Part shown: positions 1-10,558 of the stretch, piece by piece | Position numbering within the stretch: the stretch's first letter is position 1 | Layout: each line of letters begins with the position of its first letter | NCBI GenBank assembly: GCA_036768485.1 | Contig: JAVLUZ010000142.1 | Coordinates: forward strand, 9,483,607 to 9,547,606 | Origin: Mermis nigrescens | Taxonomy: Eukaryota; Nematoda; Enoplea; Mermithida; Mermithidae | Direction: 5' to 3' | Length of the DNA: 64,000 bases | Translations under genes and position numbers: made by a program | The notes under the pieces: model-generated | The model's input: only the letters and a program-made list of their open reading frames with translations | The model's database searches: none | Told to the model about the DNA's origin: nothing

Positions 1-196
1 CGAATCGCGAGAATCGCCAAAACTGAGTTGGTGCCGATTTTGGGACCTCGATTCGGATACGGGCTCGTTTTGTCCATTTCGCTGATGGGCCGGCGGCGAA
101 TTATGGACCGGACGAGGCATTTTTGGCAAGTTGCCAACGTGATCGTCGCCGCGGTAACCCGACGAAGGCATGTTGACGAAAACGTTGATCGTCGAC
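1..196 (-). CDS. Probable downstream exon of canoe/afadin-like gene (partial)
   Basis: On the minus strand an AG acceptor at 198-197 is followed by an open frame from 196 to the window edge. The 65 codons read are low-complexity and polar, rich in Ser, Pro, Asn, Gln and Arg, as in the disordered C-terminal half of afadin/canoe proteins. No domain is visible. I link it to the PDZ exons at 2.9-5.8 kb because it has the same strand, the same CpG-rich base use and lies downstream. The splice phase (two carried bases) fits only a weak donor of the 2654 exon, so an exon may lie between. The exon continues beyond the window. Confidence 0.4.
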
Positions 197-501
197 CTGT
201 CGATTCAACGTTTTAATTAATATTTCGGTAGAGCGGAAGCGCGGATAAAAAATAAATAAATACGTATAGTTTTGAATGAAATATCGGAGTGTCCGGAAAA
301 AAAACGCATTTTTATTTTTTAATAACTTTTTTATTACTCGAGCAAAGTTGATGAACCTCGCCACGAATCACCCGATATCGCCAACCTCGCGTTAAGAGTT
401 CATCGTCGTACTATACGCGTCGCTGATACTACGGAGCAAATTCATCAGTGCGCCTTAAACTAGATCCGAGACACCAAATTTCGTCTAGATGAAGCTCAGC
501 G

Positions 502-984
502 CACTGGCGGATTTAGAGGGTAGCGGGGGTGGGCGACCCCCCCCCGTCGTCAAAATATATTTGGGCGCAATGAACAATAAATATGTAGTTTTTGATAATT
601 TTAGCCATTTTAATAATATTTTTTAAAATTTTCCGGCGTTCCGCGCCGGGATATTACCCGTTAATGACATTTGCCGACTCTCTTGGCGTTCTAAAACACT
701 AAAACTTACGTCAGAGGAATAGTTTTTGTACAAAACAATGATTTTTTACCTCCGGCGATTTGTGCCGATTTCTGCATTGATTTTGCGAGTTTTTTAACAA
801 CAAAAAACTTTGGAAAAGTTCGCATTTTTTTACCGTTTTGCGTCAGAAATAATTTTGCATATTGAAACACGGCGAAAAACCGGCACTTTGAGCATAATAT
901 ACAAATTTTGGGAAAATGTTTGACGCTTCTAGGAAAATTTTGGGTTCCGCCCACCCCGGTCAGAAAATCCTGGATGCGTCACTG
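502..984. mobile_element. hAT-like miniature element (MITE), 483 bp
   Basis: The ends are imperfect inverted repeats: CACTGGCGGATTTAGAGG on the left and the complement of CCTGGATGCGTCACTG on the right. They are flanked by 8-bp direct repeats GCTCAGCG (494-501) and GCTCAGTG (985-992), 7 of 8 identical, as hAT transposases produce. There is no coding capacity. It lies in an intron of the canoe-like gene. Confidence 0.75.
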
Positions 985-2371
985 GCTCAGTGCCGTACAA
1001 ATTTACGTAATCGTTGTTTGAGTTTGTTCGGGTAGCTCGAGTAGTGATATTTGAATGAGAAAAATATTAGAATGGCGCTGAAAGCAGAATTTCGGATTTA
1101 GAGTTGTTCACTACGATATGGTACGGTAGCGATTCGAGTGTGGTAAAAGAGTGCTTTTCGACTTTTGGCAGCGTATTTTAACGAATTTCTGGGTTTCTGA
1201 CGCCAAAAATGACCGAAATGTGTCTCAAAAGGGCGCCAAGCGCCGAAAAAGTTGAAATTTTTCCTTTCTAAATGCAAATTCTGCCATTATAAAGATAAAT
1301 AAGACGGACAATTACTCGTTTCGGCGAGAAATGCCGAAATTTTTTTTAAATCTTACAGTTTTTGTCTTCCCAGTTTTTACAGTTTTTGTCTTCCCAAAAA
1401 TATTTGTACACGTACGAAGACGGTCCCACAAAGACTTTGTACATCGGGAAAAATCTTTGCTGGGTACAAAAAAACCGCGTCAGCGGGTATGTTCTTTTTT
1501 CTTTTTTCTCTTTTCTTAGTATTTGACTTTTTATTTATCTATTTATTTATTCACTTATTTATTTTTCTCCTCATTTTTAAATTTTTTTATATTTTATTTT
1601 ATTATTATTTTATTTGTTTTGCTTTTTATACCGTATTGATGACTTCTTACTATTGGTTAATACGGCGCCAAACAACTAGCACCGGACGATATACGGTAAT
1701 TAATTGTAAGCATATTTAGAGTATAGCTGTGCCATAAACTGTCAAAAATTATTTTTATAATTTTCGAATTTTCGTAAGGTTTCGACTAAAAACAAAATGT
1801 GTCCTTTTTTAGCGAACGCCTTGCATGTAACGCGGCAACACAACGACATTGATCCAAACGAATACGATAGGTATTTTCGCACTACGTTTCCGTCCTATCT
1901 TGATCATAAATTTAATGTTTAAAAAATAAAATGTATGTATGAAAAAGAACTAAGTTACGCTACGTTATACAATAAATTTACCGGTAAATAATAGTATTCC
2001 TAAACGAAAAAGCCCCTTTTGGCGCAGTGATACCGACCGACCGTACGTACGCGATCTGGGCAATTTGGAGGAGAGGTTCTATTCCCCATCGGAATTCGCG
2101 ATTTTTCGTAAGTTTGAAAAAAAACTCGTAGAAAAAGTGCTTTTCAAGCGTTTTTAGCCATATATTTGCTCAAAAGCGTTTAATTTTCGGCGCATCGCGC
2201 CATATACTCGCGTTAGAACTATATTTTTTCAATTTGTTCGATTTTTTTGGAATATTTTTGTTTTTATGCTCTATCGAGACGCGGCATGATCGGAAACGCC
2301 TAAAACTTATGTTTTTGACGCGTACCCATCATTTTAGACCACACAAAAAAGGCAGTTTAAACCCCCCAATA
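985..2371. other. Intron/intergenic, no gene seen
   Basis: No convincing exon was found. It holds a long T-rich stretch (about 1489-1625) and two decayed pieces, near 1195-1265 and 2120-2230, that share the GGCGC..GCGCC / GAAAAA core seen in the miniature elements of this window. Confidence 0.5.
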
Positions 2372-2654
2372 TTCCCGCACCGCGTACGTCCGATACCGAC
2401 CGTAGCATTACTCGTTGATACTGTAGATGCGAAGCTTCGTTCGTTTGACGCTCGTGCGGCGGAAAATTTTGATAAAGATGCTCGGGATGACGAGCCGGCG
2501 ATGTGCCAACGCGATACTGGGCGTCGGATCCGAAAACTGTGGGCGATTTTAGCCCGAAGGCGTCTTTATTGACTTTCCAGCTATCGGCTAAGCTACTTTG
2601 GCTTCGCGGATGCAAAGGCGGAGCGGACGTCGCCGCGGTCGCCGGAAATACGTC
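2372..2654 (-). CDS. cno: Canoe/afadin-like gene, exon after the PDZ domain
   Basis: A minus-strand acceptor (pyrimidine-rich, TTTTCTAG, AG at 2656-2655) opens a frame that continues in phase 0 from the preceding exon, which also ends in phase 0. The about 90 codons encode a Ser/Pro/His-rich, presumably disordered segment without a recognisable domain, as expected for the linker after the afadin PDZ domain. The 3' limit is uncertain: GT dinucleotides occur near 2372-2392 and I cannot choose between them. Assignment rests on strand, phase and order relative to the PDZ exons, not on motif matches of its own. Confidence 0.5.
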
Positions 2655-2925
2655 CTAGAAAAGCGTGTAATTTATATCGCAGTCGAATGAAAAAATCAAT
2701 CAAAAAATGCAAGATTAATTGGTTACTCTTTTATCCGCCGTTCTATGATCAAAAATTAATTTAAATGATAATTAAACGCATTAATCCGGGAATTAACGAT
2801 TAAAACTAATCGATTACTCAAAATAACCTACGATACGATGCTAGGAAATAAGGATATTTCGATATGAAATTTTTATATTTATAAAGAGATCTCCAGTCGA
2901 GAGAAATCGCAAAACGTAAACTCAC

Positions 2926-3106
2926 GGGGTTAGCGGAATGAACGGACGGCGTCCTCGACGAGGCGAAGAAAGAAGGGGTCTCTTGGCTCGCGTCCAACTT
3001 TTCGTCGCTCAGCTCCATCCAACGCGCTAATCCGTTGTAATAAACGGCTCCCTGAGCTACTAAGAACGTTACGGTCGGGCCGGACGCGGCCATTAATTGA
3101 GCGGCT
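2926..3106 (-). CDS. cno: Canoe/afadin-like gene, exon with end of PDZ domain
   Basis: This exon encodes the last helix and strand of a PDZ domain: AAQLMAASGPTVTFLVAQG, followed by AVYYNGLARWM. The run V-A-x-Q-G-A-x-Y-x-G-L-A is characteristic of afadin/canoe, where the PDZ is followed by a short GLATLL-like segment. Acceptor AG is at 3108-3107. The two bases carried from the previous exon and the first A here restore a Gln codon. The donor GTGAG begins at 2925. Afadin links nectin-type adhesion receptors and actin at adherens junctions. The sequence is divergent from the usual canoe sequence, so a paralogue or a fast-evolving gene is possible. Confidence 0.65.
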
Positions 3107-3661
3107 CTCGAATTAGAAAAAGGATCGAAATAAAAGAATAAAGAAATAAATAAACAATTATTAAAAGCTTAAAATACAAAAATATTTAAAAAAATTATAA
3201 AAACTGGTATAAGAAAATTCAAAATGAATCAAAGAATTTGTTTCTAGAAAACAATTTTTTATATTACGCAGGATGGGCCGAGCGAAAAGGCTACACCCGG
3301 ATGTATGAATTTTTTGATCTTAATGGATGGAGCGTGTCTCGCGACGAATTTCCCGAGATGAGGACCAACGTACGTCGGGTCCGCCCCCCCTCGGCCGAAT
3401 CCTGGATACGGGCCTACGCGTACGTATACTATACTATGCTAAAAGCATTTTTATTTATTTGTCCCTTATTCATAATTTTTAGCATCTTTATCGCATTTTC
3501 ATCCCGTTCTAGCGAAAATAACGAAAAATGACAAATATATAAAAGTAGGGCGGAACGGATTATACTCGTATATATGAACGTGGACGAAAGTAAAAAACGA
3601 ATAGCTTGTAAATTGTATTATTATATAAAAAAATTCTCCGTAAAAATTGCTTTAAACTTAC

Positions 3662-3735
3662 TGATCCTGAGAAACGCCGACCAAACTACGCCCATTAACT
3701 TCGAGAAGCTGGTCGCCGGCTCGCAAACGCCCGTC
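3662..3735 (-). CDS. cno: Canoe/afadin-like gene, PDZ exon
   Basis: A 74-nt exon between acceptor AG (3737-3736) and donor GTAAGT (3661-3656). It encodes DGRLRAGDQLLEVNGRSLVG, the central strand/turn of a PDZ domain (G-R-L-x-A-G-D-Q-L-L-x-V-x-G), ending GVSQD plus two bases. Length and phase join cleanly to the flanking exons at 4587-4652 and 2926-3106. The mature-looking splice sites and unbroken frame argue for a functional gene. Confidence 0.72.
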
Positions 3736-4586
3736 CTTAAATTTTCAATACCGACGCGTAAAATAAGCTATTAGGTATTCATCGAAGCAATAAATACTCG
3801 ATTATAAATTTATAACGCGTAATATGTACGTAAATTATAATCCATTTAAAAATACCCATTAATAAACAACCCGGGGGAAACGAGGGACTCCGTGTTTACT
3901 AACCGATTAGACAATCATTTACTTCGCGTCGCATAGCGCCGCAATATCCAAGACTACTATAATACGGCTGAACGTTACCGTAACCCGGATGAATATTAGT
4001 GATTAACCTTCACTGCGCGCAGAGCGCGTCTAATATCCAAAAAGATCAGTTTACTTAACGAAAAACGACTTTACGGCGTCGTTTAATCGAGGTCATTGGC
4101 GCGTTGTCGCATAGCCGCGTTTATTATCCGTTAATCGAGCGCTTATTAAACGGGTTCCGAATGCGATAGCGCGTAGCAAATTGGCGGGGACCGAAAGGAG
4201 GGCGTTTATTAAGCGGCAGCGTCTACTATCCGAGTGTTTATTAAGGACGTTTTGGACCGTATTTATAAATAAAATACGTAAGCGAGAAATTACTTCAAAT
4301 TTTCAACATAAATTCAAAAGAGGGGGTGTCTACGAATTGCCGCGTAAAATTTAAGTTTTTACAGTTTAAAATTAAAACGTCTACGAAACGGAAATTTATT
4401 AAAAAATTACGAAATACGCCTAATTCTCGAAACAAAATTCCACTAGAATAAAAAGTACATTTTTCTAACGAGAAGAATCGATAATAACGGCGGAACATTA
4501 AAAAATATAAGAATAGTCGAATATTAAATACGTATGCTTAATCTTAAAAATTCCGTTTAAAGAAAAAATAATTTAAAACGGCTCAC

Positions 4587-4652
4587 TCTAGCGGCGGCGC
4601 TATTCGGAACGACTTTCTTGACGAAAATGCCCGGCTCATTTTCTTCATTGCC
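4587..4652 (-). CDS. cno: Canoe/afadin-like gene, PDZ exon
   Basis: A 66-nt (22-codon) exon, acceptor TATTTAG (AG at 4654-4653), donor GTGAGC (from 4586). It encodes the segment with GIFVKKVVPNSAAAR, which matches the PDZ pattern G-I-[YF]-[VI]-K-x-V-V-x-x-x-A-A. Phase 0 at both ends fits the next exon at 3735. Too short to stand out as an open frame, it is recognised by its position in the domain. Confidence 0.68.
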
Positions 4653-5211
4653 CTAAATAAGTCGCAAATTTAAAGAACTCGCGAATTGTTGACGAATCAA
4701 TTCAAAAGTATTAGCGTTTTAATATAAATTGCTAGTTTTTTCAGAAATTTAAGGATTTATTTGAAACGTTTGATTAGAATTATCAAAATTATCGCCCGAT
4801 AATCCGCAAAAGCTTTTCCTTCATTTTTCCGAATTTTTCGAAATGGAGCAATCTTTTGAAAAATCTGCGGAATATATATAAAATTCCGGAAGTTCCGATA
4901 TTTTTTGTAAATTTTGTAAAGTTTATGACAAAAGTACTCGAAATTAAAGTTACTCGAATTGCCGAATTCTAATTTTACAATTAACCGAGTTCCCGTTGAA
5001 AAGCAATTTTGCGCCTAAAACGAAGAAGCCGCCTATCGCACGCCGCGTTAGATTAAGCCGATAAACTAATTTGTAGAAGCCTCGATAGTCGAATTGGGGG
5101 TACGTCCCGATTTAACAAATTTTAAATCGAAAACGATAAATCATTCTCAAAAGATTTTAATAAATTTGACTCATATATTTAGCGAGTACCGCGAAAAATA
5201 TTCTCGGAGCG

Positions 5212-5395
5212 CAGTGGCGGATCTAGGATTTTATTGAGGGGGAGGCGGTACCCCTAAGGGGGCGGAACCCTGACTTGGGCGGAAAAATTAGCCGTTTTAA
5301 CCCGAAAATCGCACAAAAATGCTTGTATATTTGCGCACTATTTTGGGCCAATGGGGTAAGGGGGCCGCCCCCCGCCCCACCTAAATCCGCCCCTG
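5212..5395. mobile_element. hAT-like miniature element, 184 bp
   Basis: Terminal inverted repeats CAGTGGCGGATCTAGG and CCTAAATCCGCCCCTG (14 of 16 positions pair) flanked by TCGGAGCG (5204-5211) and CCGGAGCG (5396-5403), an 8-bp target duplication with one mismatch. Non-coding, in an intron of the canoe-like gene. Confidence 0.8.
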
Positions 5396-5634
5396 CCGGA
5401 GCGTACCATCCGAGACTATTAAATATATGTTGATCGCGAATTAATTAGTAAGTTTTATTAGGCGAATAGCCGGTTTCTTTTTGTTTTAGGTTTTCATTTC
5501 GTTTTTGCGTATTTATATTTTTTGATTTCGTCACTCGGGTAATTATTCAATGAGTTAAATGCGTATAATTTGACTTTATTTATTTTAATTTCCTAGAACG
5601 TTCTAATTAAACGAATCGACGATTTAATTAGCAC

Positions 5635-5761
5635 TTGCGCTTGGACTATGCTAAGCCCGATGCCTCCGTTGCCCTTTTCGAAAATAATTTGGGCTATTCG
5701 GGGGCCGCAATTTTTATCCTCATCCATTTCGTTAATACGACGGGCCGTCTTTTGGGGCAAT
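5635..5761 (-). CDS. cno: Canoe/afadin-like gene, exon with start of PDZ domain
   Basis: This 127-nt exon begins after the acceptor TTTTCAG (AG at 5763-5762) and ends before GTGCTA (5634). It encodes LPQKTARRINEMDED, a loop, then IIFEKGNGGIGLSIVQAQ, the first strand and the carboxylate-binding G-[IM]-G-L-S-I loop of the afadin-type PDZ domain. The upstream TARRI segment also precedes the PDZ in afadin-family proteins. The donor is not a perfect consensus. The DIL and FHA exons that should lie 5' (higher coordinates) were not found here, so they are either beyond the mobile block or lost. Confidence 0.68.
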
Positions 5762-5839
5762 CTGAAAATTTCGGGCTCTCGCGGAACCGCGGCGTTGGAG
5801 GCGCGATCGGGCTAATAAAGTTAAATTGGGTAAATGAAT

Positions 5840-6263
5840 CGAAACTGAATTCAATTATGCAAAATTAACGAAATTGTACAAAATTTGATAGTAAAAATTA
5901 AATAAAATAAAATAAAATGAGAATCGGCTACGTGTAAATTTGATTAAATTTAATTTAGGTCGCATCATAGCTGCGCAAGGTCGGGGTCGGCGAGGGAGAG
6001 ATGGTTGAATACCAGGGATCCCAAACATCAAATTTAAATTTCACAATTTTTTTTGCTTTTTTAACGAGACCAAAATAGTAAAAAAGTCTAAAAAACGCCT
6101 TTTCGCGGTAATATCGGATTTTAAAAGCATTTTTCGTCCATTTTGAGGCGGTTCTTGAGTAAAAAAAGATATTTGTACCGCTTCTGACCGCAAAAAAGAT
6201 GCTAAACAACGTTCCATCGGCTCAAACTCGCCCAGCACCGGCTCAAACCTCTTTAGCGGGGAC
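5840..6263. other. Intronic or intergenic AT-rich DNA
   Basis: No exon could be supported. A short minus-strand Ser/Pro-rich frame near 5955-6010 has no splice support. The rest is homopolymer-rich and resembles the interior of the neighbouring miniature elements. Confidence 0.4.
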
Positions 6264-6674
6264 CATACATGCACAGTATGGGAATTCTGGGGGGTGAAAA
6301 CCTAAAGTGCCGTTTTTTGGGCCCAAAAAATGGCCGGTACGCGTTAAAAAACATCGTTTTTTGGCGTTTCTGACGATACTCTATCCTTCTAGAGCATGAA
6401 ATCATGAAAAAAAATTTCGAAAAAAGTCGAATAAATTGATCAATATATCGCTTAAAACATGAATATATGGCGCGAAGCGCCGAAAATCTGGCGATTTTGA
6501 GCAAATATATAGCCAAAAAACCTTGAAAAGAGCACTTTTTCTACCAATTTTTAGGTAAGTTTAGGAAACTTTGAAAAATCGCCAATTCTGGGGGCGGGGG
6601 TGAAAAATTTTTTTTGCGAGGGGTGAAAAATGAATCTGCGGGGGGTGAAACCCCCCCCCCCAAGATCATGTATG
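6264..6674. mobile_element. hAT-like miniature element, 411 bp
   Basis: Bounded by perfect 8-bp target duplications GCGGGGAC at 6256-6263 and 6675-6682, and by inverted ends CATACATG/CATGTATG. The interior has G- and C-runs and the GGCGCGAAGCGCCGAAAA core that also occurs in other elements of this window. No coding capacity. Confidence 0.82.
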
Positions 6675-6682
6675 GCGGGGAC

Positions 6683-7260
6683 CCTCTCACAACCACCCTA
6701 CGCGCCTCTAGGGCTTGCTCAACTTGAAATCGAATAGAATAAAAACAAAGAAACCGAAAAAAATTAGAATACCCTCGAGACTGCGATGAATTAAATAAAA
6801 TTAGCCGAATTTGACCCTGTCAAAAAATCGAAATTTTGATAAAACGGGAGCTTTTAAGAGTTCAACGATTATCCGCCCCGTTAAGAAGTCCGTCTTTTAA
6901 AGTAGACCTTTAATTAGGCCGCCAAATTATTTAAACGTTGCCCGATTTGACTATTTCTGAATTATTTTTATAAAAAATCCGTTTAGCTTTAAGCGAGTGC
7001 CGAATTTACTTTAATTTACTTTAATTTAATTTACTTCAAGCGGTTCGCCGCAGACGATCTCGCGCGATGATTTATCGTCGAAATAAATGTCCCAGCGACC
7101 GGAAGACGTTGGTTGCAGTTATCATTCTACACAGACCTTTAATCAAAGACGATTTAACTTACTTAATTAAATCCTGCGTAAATTGCCTATTTAAATTCAC
7201 GCTACGTAAGGATAACTACGCGCAAGCGTTGTCATAACAGAAATATATAAGATGCAAAGC
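6683..7260. other. No gene seen
   Basis: AT-rich sequence with direct repeats of TTTACTTTAATT near 7010-7035. A CpG-rich patch at 7035-7110 might be a further exon of the canoe-like gene but no frame or domain supports it. Confidence 0.35.
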
Positions 7261-7268
7261 ATTACGAC

Positions 7269-7429
7269 CAGGCACGTAGCTGGCCGTCCTATTTTTGGGG
7301 GGACCAACATCAATTTTCGGGGGACTAAGCCCAAAAAGGCCAAATAACGTTTAAAAAGTCCTATAATTCCAATTTTTCCGAATATTGGAGAGTTCGAAGC
7401 CCCCATTCCCCCAGAGCTACACGTGCCCG
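7269..7429. mobile_element. hAT-like miniature element, 161 bp
   Basis: Perfect 8-bp target duplications ATTACGAC at 7261-7268 and 7430-7437. Ends CAGGCACGTAGCTGG and CCAGAGCTACACGTGCCCG are imperfect inverted repeats. Interior has G-rich and C-rich runs; non-coding. Confidence 0.8.
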
Positions 7430-7699
7430 ATTACGACCGGAAAAGAAAGGAAATGATGATGGAAAGTTAAAGAATTTAGAAAAATTAAAAAATTTGAACG
7501 CTAGATCAAGATGAAAACAATATGCGGGCGGTCAATGGATAGTTTAACAAAAAAAGTCGCTACTGTAAGACCGAATCGGTCAAAACCCGAGAAGATAAAA
7601 TGCAGATTGATTCAAACCATAATTCTAAACTCAAATCAATTTACACTCATACGCTCAATAAAAGTTACGCAAGCCGTAACTGACCATGGACTCTAACCA

Positions 7700-8352
7700 C
7701 TTTACATTAAGTAGAAAAAAATTCAATTAAAACGCGTTGAAATTAGATCGAATCATTTTACACTATCAAGAAGGGTTAGGGCAGGCCCCCTTTCCCTATC
7801 TTTGAATCCATTTGCATGTATGATTAAATATATTTTGGGGAGCAGGGGTAAATAACACACAATTTTTGGCCAAGAAAGCTTATCAAAATCTGAAAATAAG
7901 CTTAACATGCAACATTTTGCCAAAAATCAGGACAAAGTAAAAAAGCTATTAGGGACAAAGAAAAGAATCACAGAATCAGGGTTAACCATTAAACTGTGCC
8001 TCCAGCCAGTCAATTCAACCAACTGACCAACAAAACTATCAGGTAAGGATGAACAAACACAAGCATATTAGGACAACTGGCCACATGCAGAAAACCGAGC
8101 GACCAACACCTCACTATACTTAATTTCACATGATTTTTGGCTAATATATTCCTTCCAAGAATGATCTTTCAAGGTGCTTGATTCTCGTTTCTTGTTTAGG
8201 CTCAGTGAATGCAAAAAGAAAAGTCAAAATTGATAACTGATAATCTGAATCTTACTACTTTGTATATATGTACCAGGGCTGGAAGAACTTTAGGTTTTGT
8301 GATTTTTGGAAAAAAAGAAAAGAAATTATATGGATCTGGTTTTTAGAACTTT
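7700..8352. other. Intergenic, no gene seen
   Basis: CpG content drops sharply near 7.7 kb, marking the change from host-like DNA to mobile-element-like DNA. I see no open frame, RNA gene or element boundary that I can support. Confidence 0.4.
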
Positions 8353-8753
8353 TGTAACATACGTCGTGGCACATTATGTATAATTTCATTAATAATCATC
8401 AACTATATACAAATTATAATGCAATCATAGTTGAATGAATATAATCAAAGTCAGAATATCGTGAATTATTGTTGACTGCAGCTACTCTCTCTAGCTTTGG
8501 TCCTGGGCTTTTATAGGACTTGCGTTATCAGTGGGTGTTTACAAAAAAGGTAAGTCGTTTATGCTACCGAAGCTAAATTGTTTAAAAGTTGCATGTTTCC
8601 TATTGAATAGATAAAGTGTTTACTGTGGTCAGCGTGGAGTATAAACTAGCATAAAATGTGTGTTGTTTACTAAGCATCTTGTAACTTTTGTTGTTTTGCG
8701 TGTGCTTCATTCTTTATTGTTGTAATCTGCTTAGTGTATAAATTTTCATTACA
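8353..8753 (-). mobile_element. LTR of a minus-strand retrotransposon (about 401 bp)
   Basis: Read on the minus strand, a purine-rich tract GGTCGGGAGGTG (8765-8754) is followed by TGTAATG, and the unit ends GTTACA at 8353, giving TG..CA borders. Inside are a TATAAAAG box (complement of 8508-8515) and an AATAAAG signal (8711-8717). This is the layout of polypurine tract plus 3' LTR. No second LTR and almost no internal coding region are seen, so it is the truncated 3' end of a retrotransposon whose body would lie at higher coordinates. Confidence 0.5.
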
Positions 8754-9060
8754 CACCTCCCGACCTTAATTAAACTTAGGGGGCTGAGGTGCTCTTTTGT
8801 AGTGGAGAAGGGAAGTCTTTGATCCGTGATAGTTTCCATGGTTGCATCCATTGTCCTTCATTGTATTGCTGCTAGGTTGCAACTGTCTCTTGATGCTCTT
8901 CATTGTCAACTTTGAGGATGATTGGTGTAGAATCGCATTGGAAAAAGAAGAAATAATGCATGATTAATGAAATCACAAATGAATGAAGGGTACAGGGGTT
9001 ATCATGATGGTTTGGATGCAGATTGGTACCTACATGTTTCTCTAAGGCACTAGTCAAATT
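8754..9060 (-). pseudogene. 3' end of retrotransposon internal region
   Basis: Sequence immediately upstream (minus sense) of the LTR. It contains one open stretch (8872-9057) without recognisable motifs and then the polypurine tract. It is interpreted only from its position next to the LTR; RT, RNase H or integrase motifs are absent. Confidence 0.35.
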
Positions 9061-9880
9061 TTAATAGCAAAATGATCGGATATTTAAGAGTTAATTAACG
9101 TTTTAACAATCATTACATTATTTATTACATTAGGGTATATTCCTCACCATTCATTTCATGTTTTTTAAGTTCAGTGTAATGTGAGAAAGTGTGACTTTTT
9201 GAATACAATTAATTTTAGTTCTTAATCAATCAAGAGATAATTCAGAAAAATTATTCTACATGCGTGTCATTCAAAAAGGTTCATGGCCTTTAGGTTTTCT
9301 TAATAGTAAACAAGACGGGTGTCATCAGGATTATGTGGTTGGTGACATCTTAATCATTGTAACTTATCTTTGTGATCACATATAAACCTTATTTGAATAT
9401 CATAGTAGTGGGGTTGGTTGTGAGGGTGGAATAAGGAAGGAAATAATCTTCACATATTTTGTTCAATAATATGTTAATTTTATTATTTCTAAGCTCTTAT
9501 GTATCAGGACTTGAGTGTGAGGTAAACTTTAGATTTTCTCTTTAGTCAAACACTAAGACTTAATATTTTGGGGTTGGTCGAGACTGAGTATGGCATTGGA
9601 GCTGATTTTGAACTATAAATTTGCTCGGTAGATAATGAAATATTAAATGATCATACCTTAGGAACAAATTCATTGTAATTACAACTTTTAATCTCCAGAA
9701 AATTTGTTTTTAAAGTCAGCTATATACAAATGGGCTAATTGAAATTCAATCAGATGAAATTCGATTAATTGTCATAATATTTTGGCTAAAATCTCACATT
9801 AATCTAGTATGCTTATTCTTAGCTTTATTTGACTTATTCAAATTGTACATATAAAGATTTCAGTAGTTAGGCGTGTTTCC
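9061..9880. other. AT-rich DNA, no gene seen
   Basis: No open frame of note. It could be the non-coding left end of the Polinton or flanking host DNA; the left terminal inverted repeat cannot be placed because the right end of the element is lost. Confidence 0.35.
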
Positions 9881-9887
9881 CTAGTCC

Positions 9888-10030
9888 GCAATGTTATAAC
9901 ATAGCCTGTGTTATAGCATAGGCGGAGGGGGCGTGGCTAGTGCCCTGCCAGGGAGCAATGCTGTAGCAGAGGCTGTGCTATAGCATAGGGAGGGGTTGGG
10001 CGTGCCCGGACCTGCCCGGGGAGGGGGCGC
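9888..10030. repeat. GC-rich direct repeat at presumed Polinton left flank
   Basis: Two diverged direct units about 66 bp apart begin GCAATGTTATAACATAGCC (9891) and GCAATGCTGTAGCAGAGGC (9955), each followed by TGTGCTATAGCATAGG-like sequence and a G-rich stretch. Internal dyads (GCTATAGC, TTATAA) are present. Function unknown. Confidence 0.5.
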
Positions 10031-10512
10031 GTCCATCCCAGGGGGTCAGGGGTCCAGGACCAGGGGAGGGGTAAATTTCCATGGGGGAAATTTTTGAAGA
10101 GGCATAACTCAAAAACCAGCAATCGGATCAGGCTGAAATTTCCTGATAATGTTAAGTATATGTTAAATATGGTATGTACAGAATTTTAGCGCACAGCCTA
10201 CAGTATACCAATTTCAGTTTACACTGCTTTTTCAGGAAGAAGAGTGGGATGAAGAAGAAAGGTAAGACCTGTTGCAAAGGTCGGGCGCCTTGTCGGGGCG
10301 CAATGGGCTTAAGCCACTTGGTGGCGAACTAAGACCCGACCATTTTTTACTTTACACTGTATGTAGGTACTGGCTCGGATCACGGTTCCATATAGTAGAA
10401 GAACCGCAGGGACATACATTATAAATATTAGCGTGTTATTGCACTATTAATGGGGTTTAAATTGTAGAAAACTGGAAGAATTGATCAAAATAATCACCTC
10501 CCCCTTGAAATC

Positions 10513-10520
10513 TATAAATA
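10513..10520 (+). promoter_or_regulatory. TATAAATA box
   Basis: A TATAAATA motif about 40 bp before the first Polinton exon that I can support. The same octamer recurs before other Polinton genes (10907, 17644, 18941). Confidence 0.35.
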
Positions 10521-10558
10521 CTAATAATAATGGTCCACTGTTTAACCACTCTTTTTAG

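Noticed and set aside
3238..3531. 97-codon plus-strand frame in the canoe-like region
   Set aside because: Starts without ATG, no motif, and lies antisense in an intron between supported exons.
10262..10345. tRNA- or riboswitch-like GC-rich fold near GGTCGGGCGCC..GACCCGACC
   Set aside because: It has a dyad but no tRNA A/B boxes, anticodon arm or CCA-adjacent stem that I can identify; it lies in a probable intron.
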